Source: Macrocystis pyrifera
Taxonomy: Eukaryota > Sar > Phaeophyceae > Laminariales > Laminariaceae
DNA: 64,000 nucleotides
Reading direction: 5' to 3'
Assembly: GCA_031763025.1 (NCBI GenBank)
Contig: JASSKH010000006.1
Location: forward strand, 12,335,979-12,399,978
The translations under genes were made by a program, and so were the position numbers. The notes beneath the pieces were generated by a model that saw nothing but the letters and a program-made list of their open reading frames with translations, did not search any database and had not been told where the DNA came from. Of this stretch, positions 22,101 to 32,468 are shown piece by piece; the first letter of the stretch is position 1, and each line of letters opens with the position of its first letter.

Positions 22101-22372
22101 CACGGCAGTCGCGTGGTATCCTTTGCTCGGAAATGTAAGGACCGTTAGTGAATTAATCAGGATATATAAACGGTCTTTACTTTCCGCCCAGCGTTATCTC
22201 CAAGAACTGGCTCAATTCATCATTGGAGCTCTGTGGTTTCGTTTTGAATAATTTTTCCGAGCATGGTTCCTGCTATTAATATCATCCCTGGTGCTGCTTT
22301 CGCCAATGAAGGCTTACCTCCTCCTGGTCGGCCCCGAGGGGGTCCACCATCGTGAACTTGTCGAACTTAGAC
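9276..22372 (-). CDS. TXNDC9: Thioredoxin-domain protein of the TXNDC9 / phosducin-like family (nine exons, 5' end missing)
   Basis: TXNDC9-type proteins are cytosolic, have a thioredoxin fold without a CxxC active site, and in other eukaryotes act with the CCT chaperonin in tubulin and actin folding. Exons, in transcript order: 22318-22372, 20678-20797, 19731-19883, 18784-18885, 17433-17519, 15518-15606, 13140-13248, 10505-10654, 9276-9395. Every junction has AG/GT and the phases agree throughout. Visible product about 327 residues: a charged N-terminal part with an acidic run, the helix ending KGHGQ, then the thioredoxin core (FRDITQDEFLPEV, VIVHFYHKDFQRCKVMD, FLRIDAEKCPFFVQKL, VKILPTVICFNDG) and an acidic tail CSDEDG before the stop. 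Only one cysteine sits at the usual active-site place, as expected for the family. The exon with the start codon was not found; the N-terminal part before the acidic exon is longer than in animal members. Confidence 0.88.
10189..10300. mobile_element. MITE family A, diverged copy
   Basis: ATTACGGGTGACCATAGTAA at the left and TGTCCCCCTGCAAT at the right; the interior matches other family A copies. It lies in the last TXNDC9 intron. Confidence 0.65.
10505..10654 (-). CDS. TXNDC9: TXNDC9 exon: C-terminal half of thioredoxin fold
   Basis: 150 bp, phase 0 to 0, from VKILPTV through IIGFDGL to LARELALAK. Contains the conserved proline of the thioredoxin cis-Pro loop (ILPTV) and the FNDG turn. Acceptor CACGCAG and donor AAG/GTGCGG. 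Confidence 0.9.
11057..11146. mobile_element. MITE family D (piggyBac-like ends), diverged copy
   Basis: AACCTTTTGAGGGCTGCAGTCCC on the left pairs imperfectly with the right side (GGGACTGGTGTCCTGAGAGG). The TTTGTCCCCAAAACGGGACT core matches the intact copy at 62054-62139. Confidence 0.55.
11638..11744. mobile_element. MITE family A, full copy
   Basis: About 107 bp with inverted ends ATTACGGGGGTCCATAG and CCATGGTCCTCCGTAAT. In a TXNDC9 intron. Confidence 0.82.
11788..11871. mobile_element. MITE family C copy (TACCACTCTG ends)
   Basis: Inverted ends TACCACTCCGACCC and GGGTCAGAGTGGTA around the inner block ATATAAGGACCGTTTAG. A second copy, in another arrangement, follows at 11910-11987. Confidence 0.75.
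11910..11987. mobile_element. MITE family C copy, adjacent
   Basis: GCTCTGGACATAC at the left, ACGGTCCTTATAAATCCGCCCAGAGTC at the right; imperfect inverted ends of the same family as 11788-11871. Confidence 0.6.
12570..12635 (+). repeat. Short hairpin repeat family, copy h4
   Basis: TGTGAGTTCAACCGATGG followed by ATTGGTCGATATCATTCTCA and CTTGCAAGCTGTC. The AACC/GGT and GAG/CTC pairs of the hairpin remain. Confidence 0.55.
12835..13100 (-). mobile_element. C-tailed repeat family, two partial copies
   Basis: Two truncated copies, each marked on the plus strand by a G run then GTACTCATG, and the second continuing through GCATGGCCGTAATCGTATGACC to CACCGACCAGGCAG. On the minus strand the family ends in GAGTAC plus C homopolymer. 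Confidence 0.7.
13140..13248 (-). CDS. TXNDC9: TXNDC9 exon: thioredoxin helix and strand
   Basis: 109 bp, phase 2 in, 0 out. Encodes CKVMDLRLSELAPRHLESKF then LRIDAEKCPFFVQKLQ. The K-VMD-L-H-ETKF-K-EKAPF layout is characteristic of TXNDC9. Acceptor TTGGGCAG, donor CAG/GTCAGT. Confidence 0.9.
14337..14455 (-). mobile_element. C-tailed repeat family, two short 3' fragments
   Basis: Two successive short pieces, each a G run then TACTCATTATCATG(A/C)ATGGCCGTAGTCGTATG, truncated after about 50 bp. Confidence 0.68.
14456..14650 (-). mobile_element. LINE 3' end remnant with C-rich tail
   Basis: On the minus strand the codons read through NNVMSAQMLEVS to CVVNGQ and stop, followed by GGCAAGCAACAAATGAGTAC and a C-rich tail. 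The same C-terminus, with the same tail, occurs at 46646-47130, where the upstream zinc-knuckle-like motif is also present. Inferred to be the end of a non-LTR retrotransposon. Confidence 0.7.
14655..15035 (-). mobile_element. C-tailed repeat family, two copies
   Basis: First copy at 14655-14905 (about 250 bp, through AAGAACCGCTTCTGAGGCG), second truncated copy at 14917-15035. They share GACCATAGACCCTCGCA and the CCGACCAGGC block. Confidence 0.75.
15518..15606 (-). CDS. TXNDC9: TXNDC9 exon: first strand of thioredoxin fold
   Basis: 89 bp, phase 0 in, 2 out. Encodes FRDITQDEFLPEVTSSEKVI then VHFYHKDFQ and two bases of an arginine codon completed by the next exon. The HFYH-F-RC pattern is a TXNDC9/phosducin signature. 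Acceptor CCTGCGCAG, donor ACG/GTGAGT. Confidence 0.9.
15668..15845. mobile_element. Family D MITE halves flanking a family C MITE
   Basis: TTAACCCTTTTACCACTGCA resembles the left end of family D, and GTGCAGCCCCGTAAGGGCT near 15827-15845 a diverged right end. A family C copy (CACTCCGGCCC ... GGCGGCAATATAAGG on the minus strand) occupies 15708-15790 between them, suggesting a nested insertion. Confidence 0.5.
16040..16226. repeat. (CAA)n microsatellite
   Basis: About 190 bp of CAA with a few GAA, CAG and TAA variants, in a TXNDC9 intron. ORFs here are poly-Asn, poly-Thr or poly-Gln artefacts. Confidence 0.95.
17433..17519 (-). CDS. TXNDC9: TXNDC9 exon: helix before thioredoxin fold
   Basis: 87 bp, phase 0 to 0, encodes VRRIRESRMREMKRVYEARA then ENIAKGHGQ. 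The R-MK-...-GHG helix precedes the thioredoxin fold in known family members. Acceptor TAACAG, donor CAG/GTAGGG. Confidence 0.88.
17694..17776. mobile_element. MITE family C copy, diverged
   Basis: GTGCCACTTTGACCC at the left and GACACAGTGGTAC at the right, with AACGTTCCTTATATT inside. Inverted ends are weak. Confidence 0.5.
18139..18232. repeat. 47-bp tandem duplication in TXNDC9 intron
   Basis: Two adjacent near-identical units beginning GTCGGGCAT and ending GTACGCTGCCGGC; they differ at one base. Such similarity implies a recent duplication. Confidence 0.85.
18784..18885 (-). CDS. TXNDC9: TXNDC9 exon: acidic segment
   Basis: 102 bp, phase 0 to 0. Encodes an Asp/Glu run ending MLAGLDADPE, which joins in frame to VRRIRES of the next exon. 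Acceptor GACAG, donor GAG/GTGGGG. Confidence 0.8.
18893..19165. repeat. Degenerate minisatellite with GTTCGCGATGAGG units
   Basis: Four to five imperfect units of about 55-65 bp, each with (G)TTCGCGATGAG followed by a GTGGCGTTTTTG-like block. Lies immediately upstream (5' in the transcript) of the acidic TXNDC9 exon. Confidence 0.65.
19303..19376. mobile_element. MITE family C copy, diverged
   Basis: CTCTGGCCAGTAATATAGTCC on the left and GATTATATTCCAAGCCACATTGGTA on the right approximate inverted ends of the family. Confidence 0.45.
19731..19883 (-). CDS. TXNDC9: TXNDC9 N-terminal exon: coiled-coil-like
   Basis: 153 bp, phase 0 to 0, encodes PTGAAYARAREEQAQRKKAA through ALREEDAELAAQMKASARLN and GE. 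Rich in Ala, Glu, Lys and Arg, likely helical. Assigned to TXNDC9 by strand and phase. It has no clear counterpart in animal homologues, so it could be lineage-specific or belong to a neighbouring transcript. Confidence 0.65.
19908..20236 (+). repeat. Interstitial telomere-like tract (long, degenerate)
   Basis: About 330 bp of 6-bp-period TCAGGG / TTAGGG / CTAGGG variants. It lies in a TXNDC9 intron, directly before the exon at 19731-19883; on the coding strand it is CCCTAA-rich and supplies the pyrimidine tract for that acceptor. Confidence 0.9.
20392..20638 (-). mobile_element. C-tailed repeat family, 250-bp copy
   Basis: Plus strand: G run, GTACTCGATATTATGCATGG, CCGGGACGGAGCACGTCTGG, AAGCACCGTGAGGTG and AAGAACCGTTTGTGATGCGG, ending near GCGTCAATGAG. 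Complete over the conserved 250-bp core. Confidence 0.82.
20678..20797 (-). CDS. TXNDC9: TXNDC9 N-terminal exon
   Basis: 120 bp, phase 0 to 0, encodes ASMQEMVANEVNDRMGRAVG then ELQEKYESGGKGYDAASDAQ. Acceptor CTCACAAG preceded by a very C-rich intron end, donor CAG/GTGACG. Assignment to the same transcript rests on strand and phase only. Confidence 0.65.
21220..21326. mobile_element. MITE family A copy
   Basis: ATTACGGGGGGCCAT at the left, ACTATGGTCCCCCGCAAT at the right, about 107 bp. Confidence 0.8.
21725..21830. mobile_element. MITE family A copy, opposite orientation
   Basis: TTACGGGGGGTCCATAG left, ATATGGACCCCCGTAA right. The interior runs in the reverse direction relative to the copy at 21220. 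Confidence 0.8.
22130..22196. mobile_element. MITE family C copy
   Basis: GTAAGGACCGTTAG on the left and ACGGTCTTTACTTTCCGCCC on the right; short version without the CCACTCTG ends. Confidence 0.5.
22318..22372 (-). CDS. TXNDC9: TXNDC9 most 5' exon found
   Basis: 55 bp, phase 2 in, 0 out, encodes SKFDKFTMVDPLGADQEE. Acceptor GCCTTCAG, donor GAG/GTAAGC. It may be part of the same transcript; the upstream start exon is not identifiable between here and the divergent gene. Confidence 0.55.
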
Positions 22373-22379
22373 CTGAAGG

Positions 22380-23575
22380 CCGCAGGTCAGCAGCATGTCG
22401 CGGCCGATGCCCGAGCATCCCCCGAGAGCACACAGCGCACCAAAAACAGATACAACACCAGGCAGGCAGGCAGACCGGCCGGCAAAGTCAGTTGGAAAGA
22501 CAAGGAGAGAGAGCAGCAGTTGGCGTTGTTGGGCCAATGCATGCCACAATCATCACTAGGCCAGCACTATCAGCGCCGATGTGATGCACTCTCTTTTGCG
22601 TGTGGCATCCCTAGCGGCAGGCGCTCGGCTAGATCGGACGGGACTCGGGCTTCTCTTTGCTGGGAGTGCTTGCTGCCTCTCGAGGAGGGCTGCTTGTGCT
22701 TGTTTCGCCTCTGATGACGAGGCTCGACACCCAAGCAATGCCTTTGGAGCAAATATGTCAGTTGACGGTCAACAAATATATTTGACCCGTCAAGTTATAA
22801 GGAGACCTAATATACTTTATTTAGTATTACATTTCACTTGACGGTCGTCCGTCAAGGGTCAAGCGTGCCGTCAACCGGCATCTTTGTTTAGGAAAAGGAA
22901 ATTTTGAGGCAAATAGGTTGGGCTACGTAACCATCTGGACTGCTGCTTTTTGTTCGCATAGTAACACCTGCCGCACACTCACATGGTCGCTGCGAGCTTC
23001 TAAGCTCGGTCTTCCTCGTGTACAGGTTGAGTGGCCCCCACCCGCGTGTGCACCTGCGAAGCTAGCCCTTTTGCTGTGCTCCCGCGATGCTCCCTGCTCT
23101 GCGCTCGCACAACCCCCCTAACGAATTTTGGTTTTGGTTTCTCAGCTTTCAAAAATGGTTGAAAAATTCAAATCTGAAACCGTCATTTTTTGTCTCTCGT
23201 CTCGACCGAGTTCCTGGCGACGACAACTATCGAAGTATCTTACGTATGGATAGGGATATCCGGTACCGCTGCACTAAACTGTACCCACAACCGACGATTG
23301 ACATGTGCGATTTTTTGTAATCTGATATCAACGGTCATCAGGTCATGCGGGTTCCATCGTCGCTCATTACATGTGATCGCTGATCCCGGGACGAGCGCGA
23401 TAAAGGTCAGTACCAGGCACCTGGTACACTGCTGTGCTGGTACTGGGGTAATGACGGCGCCGCAGTGTCCCACTACACGCAGAGAGTGCTCGTGATTCAG
23501 TTCGTCTTTGGGGGAAAGATGCTGGGATGTTCGAGTACTTCGACCTCCACCGGACTTTCGCCGGCGCTGCGTCAA
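22380..23575. promoter_or_regulatory. Head-to-head intergenic region between TXNDC9 and the IQ-motif gene
   Basis: About 1.2 kb separates the first visible exons of two divergent genes, so both start exons and promoters should lie here or just inside the flanking introns. Contains a small cluster of (T)TTGACGG(T) and its inverse around 22755-22880. No core promoter motif could be assigned. Confidence 0.35.
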
Positions 23576-23580
23576 CTGAG

Positions 23581-23704
23581 GGACTGTCGACACACATTCG
23601 TGGCTGCAACCACAACCACCACCCCCGCCGTTGCCACCGGCACCGCCGCCAGTAGAAGAACCTATGGAGTTGTTCCACAGCTTGAGGGATGCCTCACCTG
23701 CAAG
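23581..23704 (+). CDS. IQ-motif gene, proline-rich exon
   Basis: Phase 1 in, 2 out. QPQPPPPPLPPAPPPVEEPM followed by ELFHSLRDASPA. Donor GCAAG/GTATTA. The acceptor CAACTGAG lacks a strong pyrimidine tract, so the left edge is uncertain. Confidence 0.5.
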
Positions 23705-26700
23705 GTATTATCGTATTTCAGGCTTTGTGCCGTTAGCCGTTGATGGTAAAGGAACAGACACCCAACACGTTTGTCGTTGACGTTGTAGGAACAGACTCTA
23801 CCTTGTCTTCTGATTGTGAACAGTGTTCGATGTTTCTTCGGCATGCCTGGTATGTACAACGGTACTATTTGCTCACAGATGGCATCGACTCTTTCCAGAA
23901 CAGGTTACTTATTATCTGTACGCCACGCGTACTATACCGCTGCCGCGCGTGCTATTGCTATTGCTATTGCTGCATGGCAGCTTGCAGCACGTGTGCTGAA
24001 AGATATCGAGATAGAGCAGCGTGCGGCCGAGGTTCTTCGGCAACAGGAGGAGGCGACACGAGAGCTGCTTTGGGCGAGGTCGTGCCGTGACATCCTCCTA
24101 ATGCGTCATCCTACTAACTGGGCAGGGGCTTCGTTGCTGCAGGTACTGCTGTAGCGTTCCCCCTTCATGCGTGCACGGCGTTCTCGCTCGTTCAATCAGC
24201 GATAACCGGCCCGCTTACCCCATCGTGGAGAGATGTAAAGTTGTCGAGCTACTACTCTACGTAACCTATATGCGCTCCGCTTGAAGTGGTTCCAGATAGA
24301 ACTCTTCAGCAGAATCTGCAGCCAACGACGCAACGTTCGCGAGGGCTATAACCGATCTCGCAGCAGGGTTTTTTTTTTCAAGTTAGCCATGTCTTTCAAA
24401 TTCGAGAGGAACGCAACTTCGGTGTGCGTGCGAATTCACTCAACTGAAGCGAGTGGTGCAGCAACAGCCGCAGCTAGGACATACGCATTGGTATGATATA
24501 CCTGGTATGCCGCAAAATAAAAGGGGATTTCAAGCACCTCACGACTACTGTGCCCATGCGGCCAGCTCAGGCCTAAACGCATACCCGATTGACCGCACTG
24601 GAATGATTTTGCCCCAAGGGACAGTAGTATACCAGATGCACTAAAAAAAACATCACGCAGCTTGCGAAGTTGAGTATCGACCGATCGGAAGGAGTCACAG
24701 CCTACGGATTTCCTGCAGTAGACTTTAAAAAAAGGCAACAACACGCGCTGCTAATGTTAGGACAATCTTCCGCTCGCAGGGCCTCCTACCGAGCAAGGCA
24801 CAGGCGCGAGAGTTGGTGAACGCCGACTACGTCGGCCGCGACGGAGCCCGAGAAGCTGGTCGGGACGGAGCAAAGGGAAGACCAGGCAGGACCCGCATCA
24901 AGGATGATGCATTCGCCCGTGGGGGGGCGAGCATGGGCGCGGTGGGGGACTCTCGGCCCAAGCTTGTCCCAGGCGTAATGATAACCCTATCTGCTCTTGG
25001 GGCTGAGGCTATCATGGAGCTGACCGAAGAGGTGAGTTGAAGCGAATGCTCGAACACTTGAGGTCACTGCACTTCGAGATTGTAGATACCCCGACGGCGA
25101 CCGAAGCATGCGCCGTTCATTTCCAGTGACGTGCGTACGGAGTCGTACCAAGTACGTTTTCAAGATCGTTGACCGTTGGATTAAATCAGATCGTTGGGTC
25201 TCATGGAAGACCGCGAAGAGACCCTTCCTCGACCACGAAGAAACGTGGTGACCACAAAAAGGACAGCCGTGGAGCATGGGATGAGCTCGGCCGAAAAAAA
25301 TGCTGGGTTGTCTTTCCCTTTGACTTGCGGAAACACAACATGAGATCGTTTCGTCTAATGGGAGACGACACGAGACTTCTCCTCGCCCACGAAGAAGTTT
25401 GGTGACCATAGACAGAAAGCCTTGGAGCGTGGAGCGATCTCGACCGGAAGAGTTCACTGCGAGGGTTTCCTTGTGTGGCGTTCTTGTCCAAGACGCGTGC
25501 CAGCTACGGTGGTACATCCGGGTGGCACCTCATATTTATGAAAGCTCCTCGCTAGAGGAGCTCTATACTGCTAGAAAGTAACCGAAAACCCGTTTTTTTA
25601 AAAACCGAATTGCATGCAAAACGCGACGGACAATCCAACGGCCTATTAGCTGCTGTAGTTATGGGATGTAACGAATGATATTCTCAAACATCACGGGGAT
25701 ACCGACAACAATGGGTAGTTACAGTAGTCACCTGACTAACCCTTCTAGAAACCTAAATAAATATTAGTCTACTTATCCCGAGCGTTTTCGTCCCCATAAC
25801 GGGAGAGTGCAAGTCCTAAAAGGGGTTTTGAAAAAAAAGCCGTCAGCCATGCATATTCTAACCTAAACGTGGCACCCACTACCTTAGCGCGCGTCGACAA
25901 AAAAAAAGGTTGAGTGAGTGCGCCCCAGACGCTCGGATTTATCTGGCGGGCATAGATAGACATCAAGAGCCGCCCCTCCATCGTATCCGCGCTGTCTGTC
26001 GAAGACTGTCGCCGGCCTCGGATTGGGGAGTGGCAGTCGAAGAAAAATGTCGCCACCTCTGGTTGAGGAGTTCTCCCCGTGTGGGTGTAGGCTTCGAGAC
26101 GTCCGCTTTAAGAGCGGAACCTACGCTTTCATGTCATGTCATGCCGTGTTGGAAAGTCACCACGCCGAACGACGGGGAGATAGTGGTTCCCAAAAGTGTC
26201 ACACGCTCTACAGCAGTAGTACAGCTCCAGTTTTTGTTTCCAAGAAGCTATACATTACTAGATAACGTAAGAGGGCCTCGTGGTAGACGAACCTACGATT
26301 TTATATCATGTCAATGCGTGTCAGAGAGTCGCTACACCGCACAACGGGGAGAGTGTGGTTCCTAAACGTTTCACGCCTACTTCAGAGAATCTCCAACTGG
26401 TTTCCAGGACGCTGTATCCATGCATCTACCGTAGATGACGCAAGGGCTACCGAAGCGAAGAGCAGTAGGTGGGCAGCGGCTTCACACCCTGTGCAGCCCT
26501 CATGTACGTCTTTAATTTATACAGATACCAGGTAGTACTGTGGTCACCGTACCACTGCAGAGTCACGGGCTCCCCAGCTTGCAACAGCAGGCTTGATCTA
26601 AACCACACGTTATGTGGCAGTAGCGACGTCCGTGTTGTTGTTATTGTTGTTGTTATTGTTGTTGTTGCTGTTGTTGTTGCTGTTGCTGTTGCTGTTGTTG

Positions 26701-29700
26701 TTGTTGCTGTTGCTGTAGCTGTTGCTGTTCTTGTTACTGTTGTTGTCGTTGTGAAAATGTTATCACTTTAACGCACCACCTTAACCGCGCATAGATGCAC
26801 GCACAAATGAAACCGCTCGTTATCCCCTGGGACGACTTCGAACAGGTACATTGTGAACAACATCCCGGAACGCGAGCTCAAAAAGCGCTCGGAATCGTCC
26901 ACGAGGCAACGGCAGAGGTGGCGTTCGCCAACCGGCGTGATAGCCTCCGGACTGGAGTTCTTGTTGTGAGTCAGGCGTCTTCCGGGTGGTCTGTAACTGA
27001 CATACGTAGCATCGACATGCGCGTACTGTACAAGGTTTCCCTTTGGAGGCGTTAATTCGTGGGGTAACGCAAGGTAACATTCGATGACGTTTCGTGCAGC
27101 TGGAAAAAAAGCGAGAAACGCCCACCAGCAGTTGAAATTTAGAAGAAGAAAAACAGGCCAAAGAACCAAAGGCAGATGTAACGACTAGCGAAAGGCAGTC
27201 GGTGCATGTGTCTATGTGCCTGGTTTATACCTGGTAGCATTCTTCTGTTCCACAACGAGAGAGGATATTGTCTCCGACGACACCTAGGAAAAAAAAAGAA
27301 ATCGCCGGCACATCTTCCGTCACCTCATCGTCTCCCTACGTCTCGTCGGTCTGCGGACGTACGGTAGTGTCTTTGGCAACTACCGTATGCTGTAATCAAA
27401 ATGGAACACCTCCCAGGCGACGAAATTTAGAACCGGTTTTCTCCAAGGCGTGCTTGAGGGGGGGTGCACACAACCAAAATGGTGGCGTTTGGAAAGATGT
27501 CGAGTCGAGATGTTCTCATGGACGCGTCGCTCGGTTGGCGTTTACACTACCAGTACAGCAGTAGGTTACTCCTGTCCCGTCGTCGAGAAAGCCCATCTTT
27601 GAAGTTCGTCCGTGGCGGTTTGTTGTCTCCCGTCTTGTATATACGGTATAGCACCAACCACACACGCCTCCTCCTCCTGTGGATAACCCCGTGTACCCCG
27701 ATGCCCCCCCTCTCGCCGAACCCGCGCTCGCTTGAAACCCCCTGCAAAAGATAAAGCTGCAAGCCATCGCGAGGGGCTGGTTGGCTCGCCGCCGCGCCCG
27801 TGTCCTCCTCCTGCGAGGTGGCTGCCGTCGAGAGCTGGACCAGGCTTCCGGAGCGTGGCAGTACGTCTGGCGCTACCACTCCGTAGCCGGAGCTTCCCTG
27901 GACAATAACACGAGAGGACGCGACAGCGAATTGAGGTTGTCGTGCAGAGCAGGCGGTGGGGACGGCGGTGGCGGGAAGGCGTTTTTTAGGTCGTGGTACC
28001 CTCCCGCGTTACTGAAAAACGAGGCTCTGCCGAGCCCGCGGGCTGCGACGAGGAGAGTGGAGACAGAGGGGAGGAAGAGGGAGGCCCGGCTAGCCTTCGC
28101 GAACTCTTTGCTCGACGGCCAGAAAGGTGTGCTTTCGGTGTATCAAGATAAAGCGTTGGCAAAACCCTTTGCTCGGGGATCAGAAGGATGCACTCATCAG
28201 ACAGATCGCTCGTTTTTTTCTCTCTCTTCACGATAAGTAACGTCTCAGGTAATTCCCTGATATATTTGTACGGCACTGTTTAAGCAAACGTTGTCGAGTG
28301 GTAGCCCTATGATCGGCATAGTATTTTGAACGTGTTATTCCTCGGTTGCATTTGAACTCTGTACAGACTCTGCACAGCAATCAGAACGGCAGTTGTGGGA
28401 CCTATTCATGGATTGTCTACTGTACATCGTGATATCTCCGATATGATGGAAATTGCGCCAATATAGAGCGTTCGCACACTCTTTAGCTCGAGGATCAGAG
28501 AGGTCGGCCGATGGATGAGAAGTGTCCGAACGGCACTACCCCCATGCTGCACTTACCTGCTTCGCGACACGTTCGACCGACAGAGCGCCTGAGAAAGCGC
28601 GACGCTCGTGCCGAGCGGCTGCTTGCGCTTGCCGAAGTGGTCAAGTCGGTCGAGCGAGCAACGGGATGCCTCGAGAGCGCGGCCGTCGACTGTATCGGGA
28701 TGAACAAGTGAGACAGACAGCAAAGCAAAGTGTTCGCGTCGTGGTCATACTGCTGCACATCTGGGGATAGATCATGATCTATCTATCTAGATCATGCAGA
28801 TCCTCACCTGCCATTGTGTGACGTTGGGTAGGATCTGCATACCACCGATCCAACCCAGAGAAAATGTGCTGCGTAGGTTAAGCAGATTATACGGTTCTCA
28901 CCCGGCAACATGAGCTAGATCATACAGATCGTACAGATCATACAGATCAGGGATTTACTATCTTCCCTCTGAAAGGTCTAGATCATGACCTGTGGGAACT
29001 GATGATATATCTCGTCTGTTCGAGGTGTGGATGTTCGACGTCGCAACGGCAACCAACCTCCCGTTTGCTTCGTTTTCCGCTGTGCATTGTTCTTGGGGGC
29101 GGGGGGGCAGCACAGGGCGTCCCCCGGTTTCTCCCTGAGGGTTTTGCACCCTCGAGGAGGGCAGGCCGGGGACGGGGAGCGGGATGCTGTGTCGGCCGAG
29201 ACTTTGACAGCATGGCGTCGGGCGGAGACCAAGGCGAGATACGTACCAGGCTAGCCTGTATCTTCGTTCGTGCCAACCAGCCGCAATTTTTGCGCCAAAC
29301 ATGAAAATGTTCCATATTTTGTGGAATTATCGATAGCCCGGGGATGTGCCCGACCATCCCCTGTTTAGTCTACGGGGAGTTATTTTCCTGTCTCCAGGTT
29401 GTTGAACCAACATGATACGTGTACATATTATACGAGCTGTCTTTTCGATACTATACAGCCGCATAACGCAACAAACGTGTATAACGGTACATGTATTATT
29501 GAATTACGCCGCGGTCCCTATCCTATGGATTAGGGCATGCACCTCTTTTCTGGGTTGGGTTGCTGCACGTCGCACTGTCGCTTCCGACAGTCTCTTCGGC
29601 GTGGGTCAGCCACACACTTATACTTCGAAATTTGATCGCAACGCATGCGTCCCACCCCGTCGTTAAAAATACCACAATCCGGGATCAATCTTGTGAATCA

Positions 29701-32468
29701 TAATATTTCACGCCTCGGACAGGTATATCACAGTCTATCTATATGATCTATCTACAGATAGATCATCTAGATCCTACCCTGCCCTAATGAGATGCTGTAC
29801 AGGATCTGTGTATAGTACGGATGCGATCCTGAAATCGCTTGCTCGCTAGACGGTGCGTGTTTTTGACGGCTCCTACCCAGCAACATGAGCTAAATCATAC
29901 AGATAATTCAGATCAGGGATATATATATCTGATCTGAAAGATCTAGATGGCGAAGTGTGAATGGTCTATCTGATATGTACGGCGTGTGGAACACTTCCTT
30001 CCACCCTGTAACTCCACGAAATGGTGGAGGCAAGGCAAGATACCTACTTTTTGTGCGGGATAGTTTCGCTCCGCCGACAGATCACTGACAGATCATCGAT
30101 TCCTGCTTGATGATCTAGAGCTTCCACGGTAGATGATCTATTCCCGGTCTCGTTTGACCTAGTGCATGTTGCAGGGTGGGAGTCGTACAGTCTGCATGAT
30201 CTAGCACATTTTTCACGGGTTGGATCTGCCCTATAAGGCAGGTCCCGCACAACCTCTCACAACGGCAGGTGAGGAACTAGATCATCTACAGATAGATGAA
30301 TAGATACTGATCTGTATGATCTGTACGATCTGTCGGAGGTGTGGATTTTTTAGGTGCACACCGCACTGTGATGGAGAGCGACTCTTCGACGTGGGTGAGA
30401 CATATCAATAAAAACGGTCGCAATTCATCTTGCGTCCCCCCTAGTTTCAAGGAAGAGGTCCGGGAGTAATCTCGCCGGCAGTTTACCCTATCCTCCTGTT
30501 CCCCGACGCCCATGGTATGCTTTTATCTTATTGTGTTTGTTCCATCCCATATATTTTCTTCGCCCTTCTTTCTCCTAGTCCCTCCCTACTGTAGTCGGAA
30601 CTCAGACTCGGGGTCACGTAGCAGGTTCTTCTCTCCCCCCCTCACGGCGCTTCGCGCTTGGTGCAAGCAATGTCTGCCTGGCCGGTGAAAACCCGATGTG
30701 CTCCGTCCCGGCATTGTAGGGATGCGAGGGTTTATGATGGTCGTACGACTACGGCCATGCATGATATTGAGTACACGCCCCCCCCCCCCCTCCCCCCCCG
30801 CTGAAACTTGCGCAACTTGCATTTTTTTAGCGAGAATATTTCATTGTGCACTTTCTTCTCTCGTCGACTTGCGTCTTATTACCAGGATTAGTTGTTGGCG
30901 ATACTCTCACGAAGGACAGAACAGCTCAGCCAGTTACGACCTGAATATTCCACTCGTCGGACAGACAGATCATTTACAGATAGGTACCCTACAGCCATAT
31001 ACAGATAGATCACCTACAGATATATCATTTAGATAATCTAAAGATAGATCGTCTACATATAGATCAGGATCTAGATCATCCAGTTCCTCACCTGCCGTTG
31101 TGAGAGGTTGTGCAGGATCTGCCTTATAGGGTAGATCTAAACCAGGGAACATGTGCTAGCTAGCTCATGCAGATTATACGGGCCCCACCCGCCAACATGA
31201 ACTACGAAGATCATACGAGATGGATAGTAGATGATCTATCTGCCCTGAAGGATCTAGATCATGAACTGTGGTAATGATCTGTGGAATGATCTGTACATGA
31301 TCTGTACATGATGTGTCCGAAGTGTGTAAATGTTCCGAAAGTTGCTAACGCTGGGGCAAAACACTCATCCTGCAGGCCAACGTGGCGTGCTTGAATGCGA
31401 GGTAGAAGTGAAACCGATAGCCGTAGCCGTGAGTAAGTGAGTGTCACCCCGGAGCTTTTACGCCACACTTCGTACGCTCGCAGTCTGGAGGTACCGGTCA
31501 GCTCTAACTAACTGTAGCAACTACCCCAAACCAAACCATATCCGAAAACAGAAGTCGTGCCTAAAAGCCGCCGGGCAGGCCCTTTGCCAAAAACCGAAGC
31601 GATTTTTTCGTCGTACCGCCAGGCGCCGCACCTCACCGCACCGCTTTGCCTCGCACCGCATCAAATCAAGCAAAACTATACCAAATCAAATCGAAAACAA
31701 AACGCTCGCTCGCCCAATAAAACGCTTCGACACGTAGCGGCGCGAGAAAGAGGAGGCCGCGGCGATACGGGCGGCGCACGACAGCAGGAGGCACGGAAAG
31801 TCCCCGAGATCCAAATCTCCCGCCGGCGGCTTGGGGGAGGGGGCGAGGCTGGAGCTCTCGCCAACAAGCGGCCGAGAGCCCCGTGGGCGGCAAAAACGCG
31901 AGAAGGACTCTCCAGGCGCGGTTCCGACGACTAACGACAACCTGGCTGCTTTTGAGCAGGTAAGTGATGAAGAAAAGGGCCGAGATGGATGCGGCGCCGG
32001 GGCGGAATACTAAACAGGTGGAAACTAATCGATGCCTTCACGAAATAATCAAATACTTGGTGGTGTATCGTACCTGGTAGTATTTTGTGCGTAAAATGGC
32101 ATGTGTCAAAGGGGGGTCGGGTGTCACAGGGATATATGCTATTACGGGGGACCATAGTAAATAGGACCAAATATTGTTAGTAAAAATAGGTAAATATATA
32201 GGTTTTTATGTGTACCATAGGTCCTATTAACTATGGTCCCCCGTAATAATTAGTTTCCGCAGTATTGCTCTTATTACATCTGTCACGGAAAAAAAATGCC
32301 ATCCGACGACGTGCAACGTGTGTCAATCCCAAAAAGCGAGGAAGAAACAAAGCTGAAGACGAGGAGAAAATTGAACGACACACACATATCCCAAACCGGT
32401 TGACGCACGAAGACCCTCCTACACCACAACGTCACTGCATCTGTCTCCTCCATCAAACAGCCACTGAG

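Noticed and set aside
30700-30770. C-tailed repeat derived from 5S rRNA (it contains GACTACGGCCAT, similar to the start of 5S rRNA)
   Set aside because: The match is about ten bases, and the sequence after it runs into GAGTAC and poly(C) within 25 bases, with no further 5S similarity.
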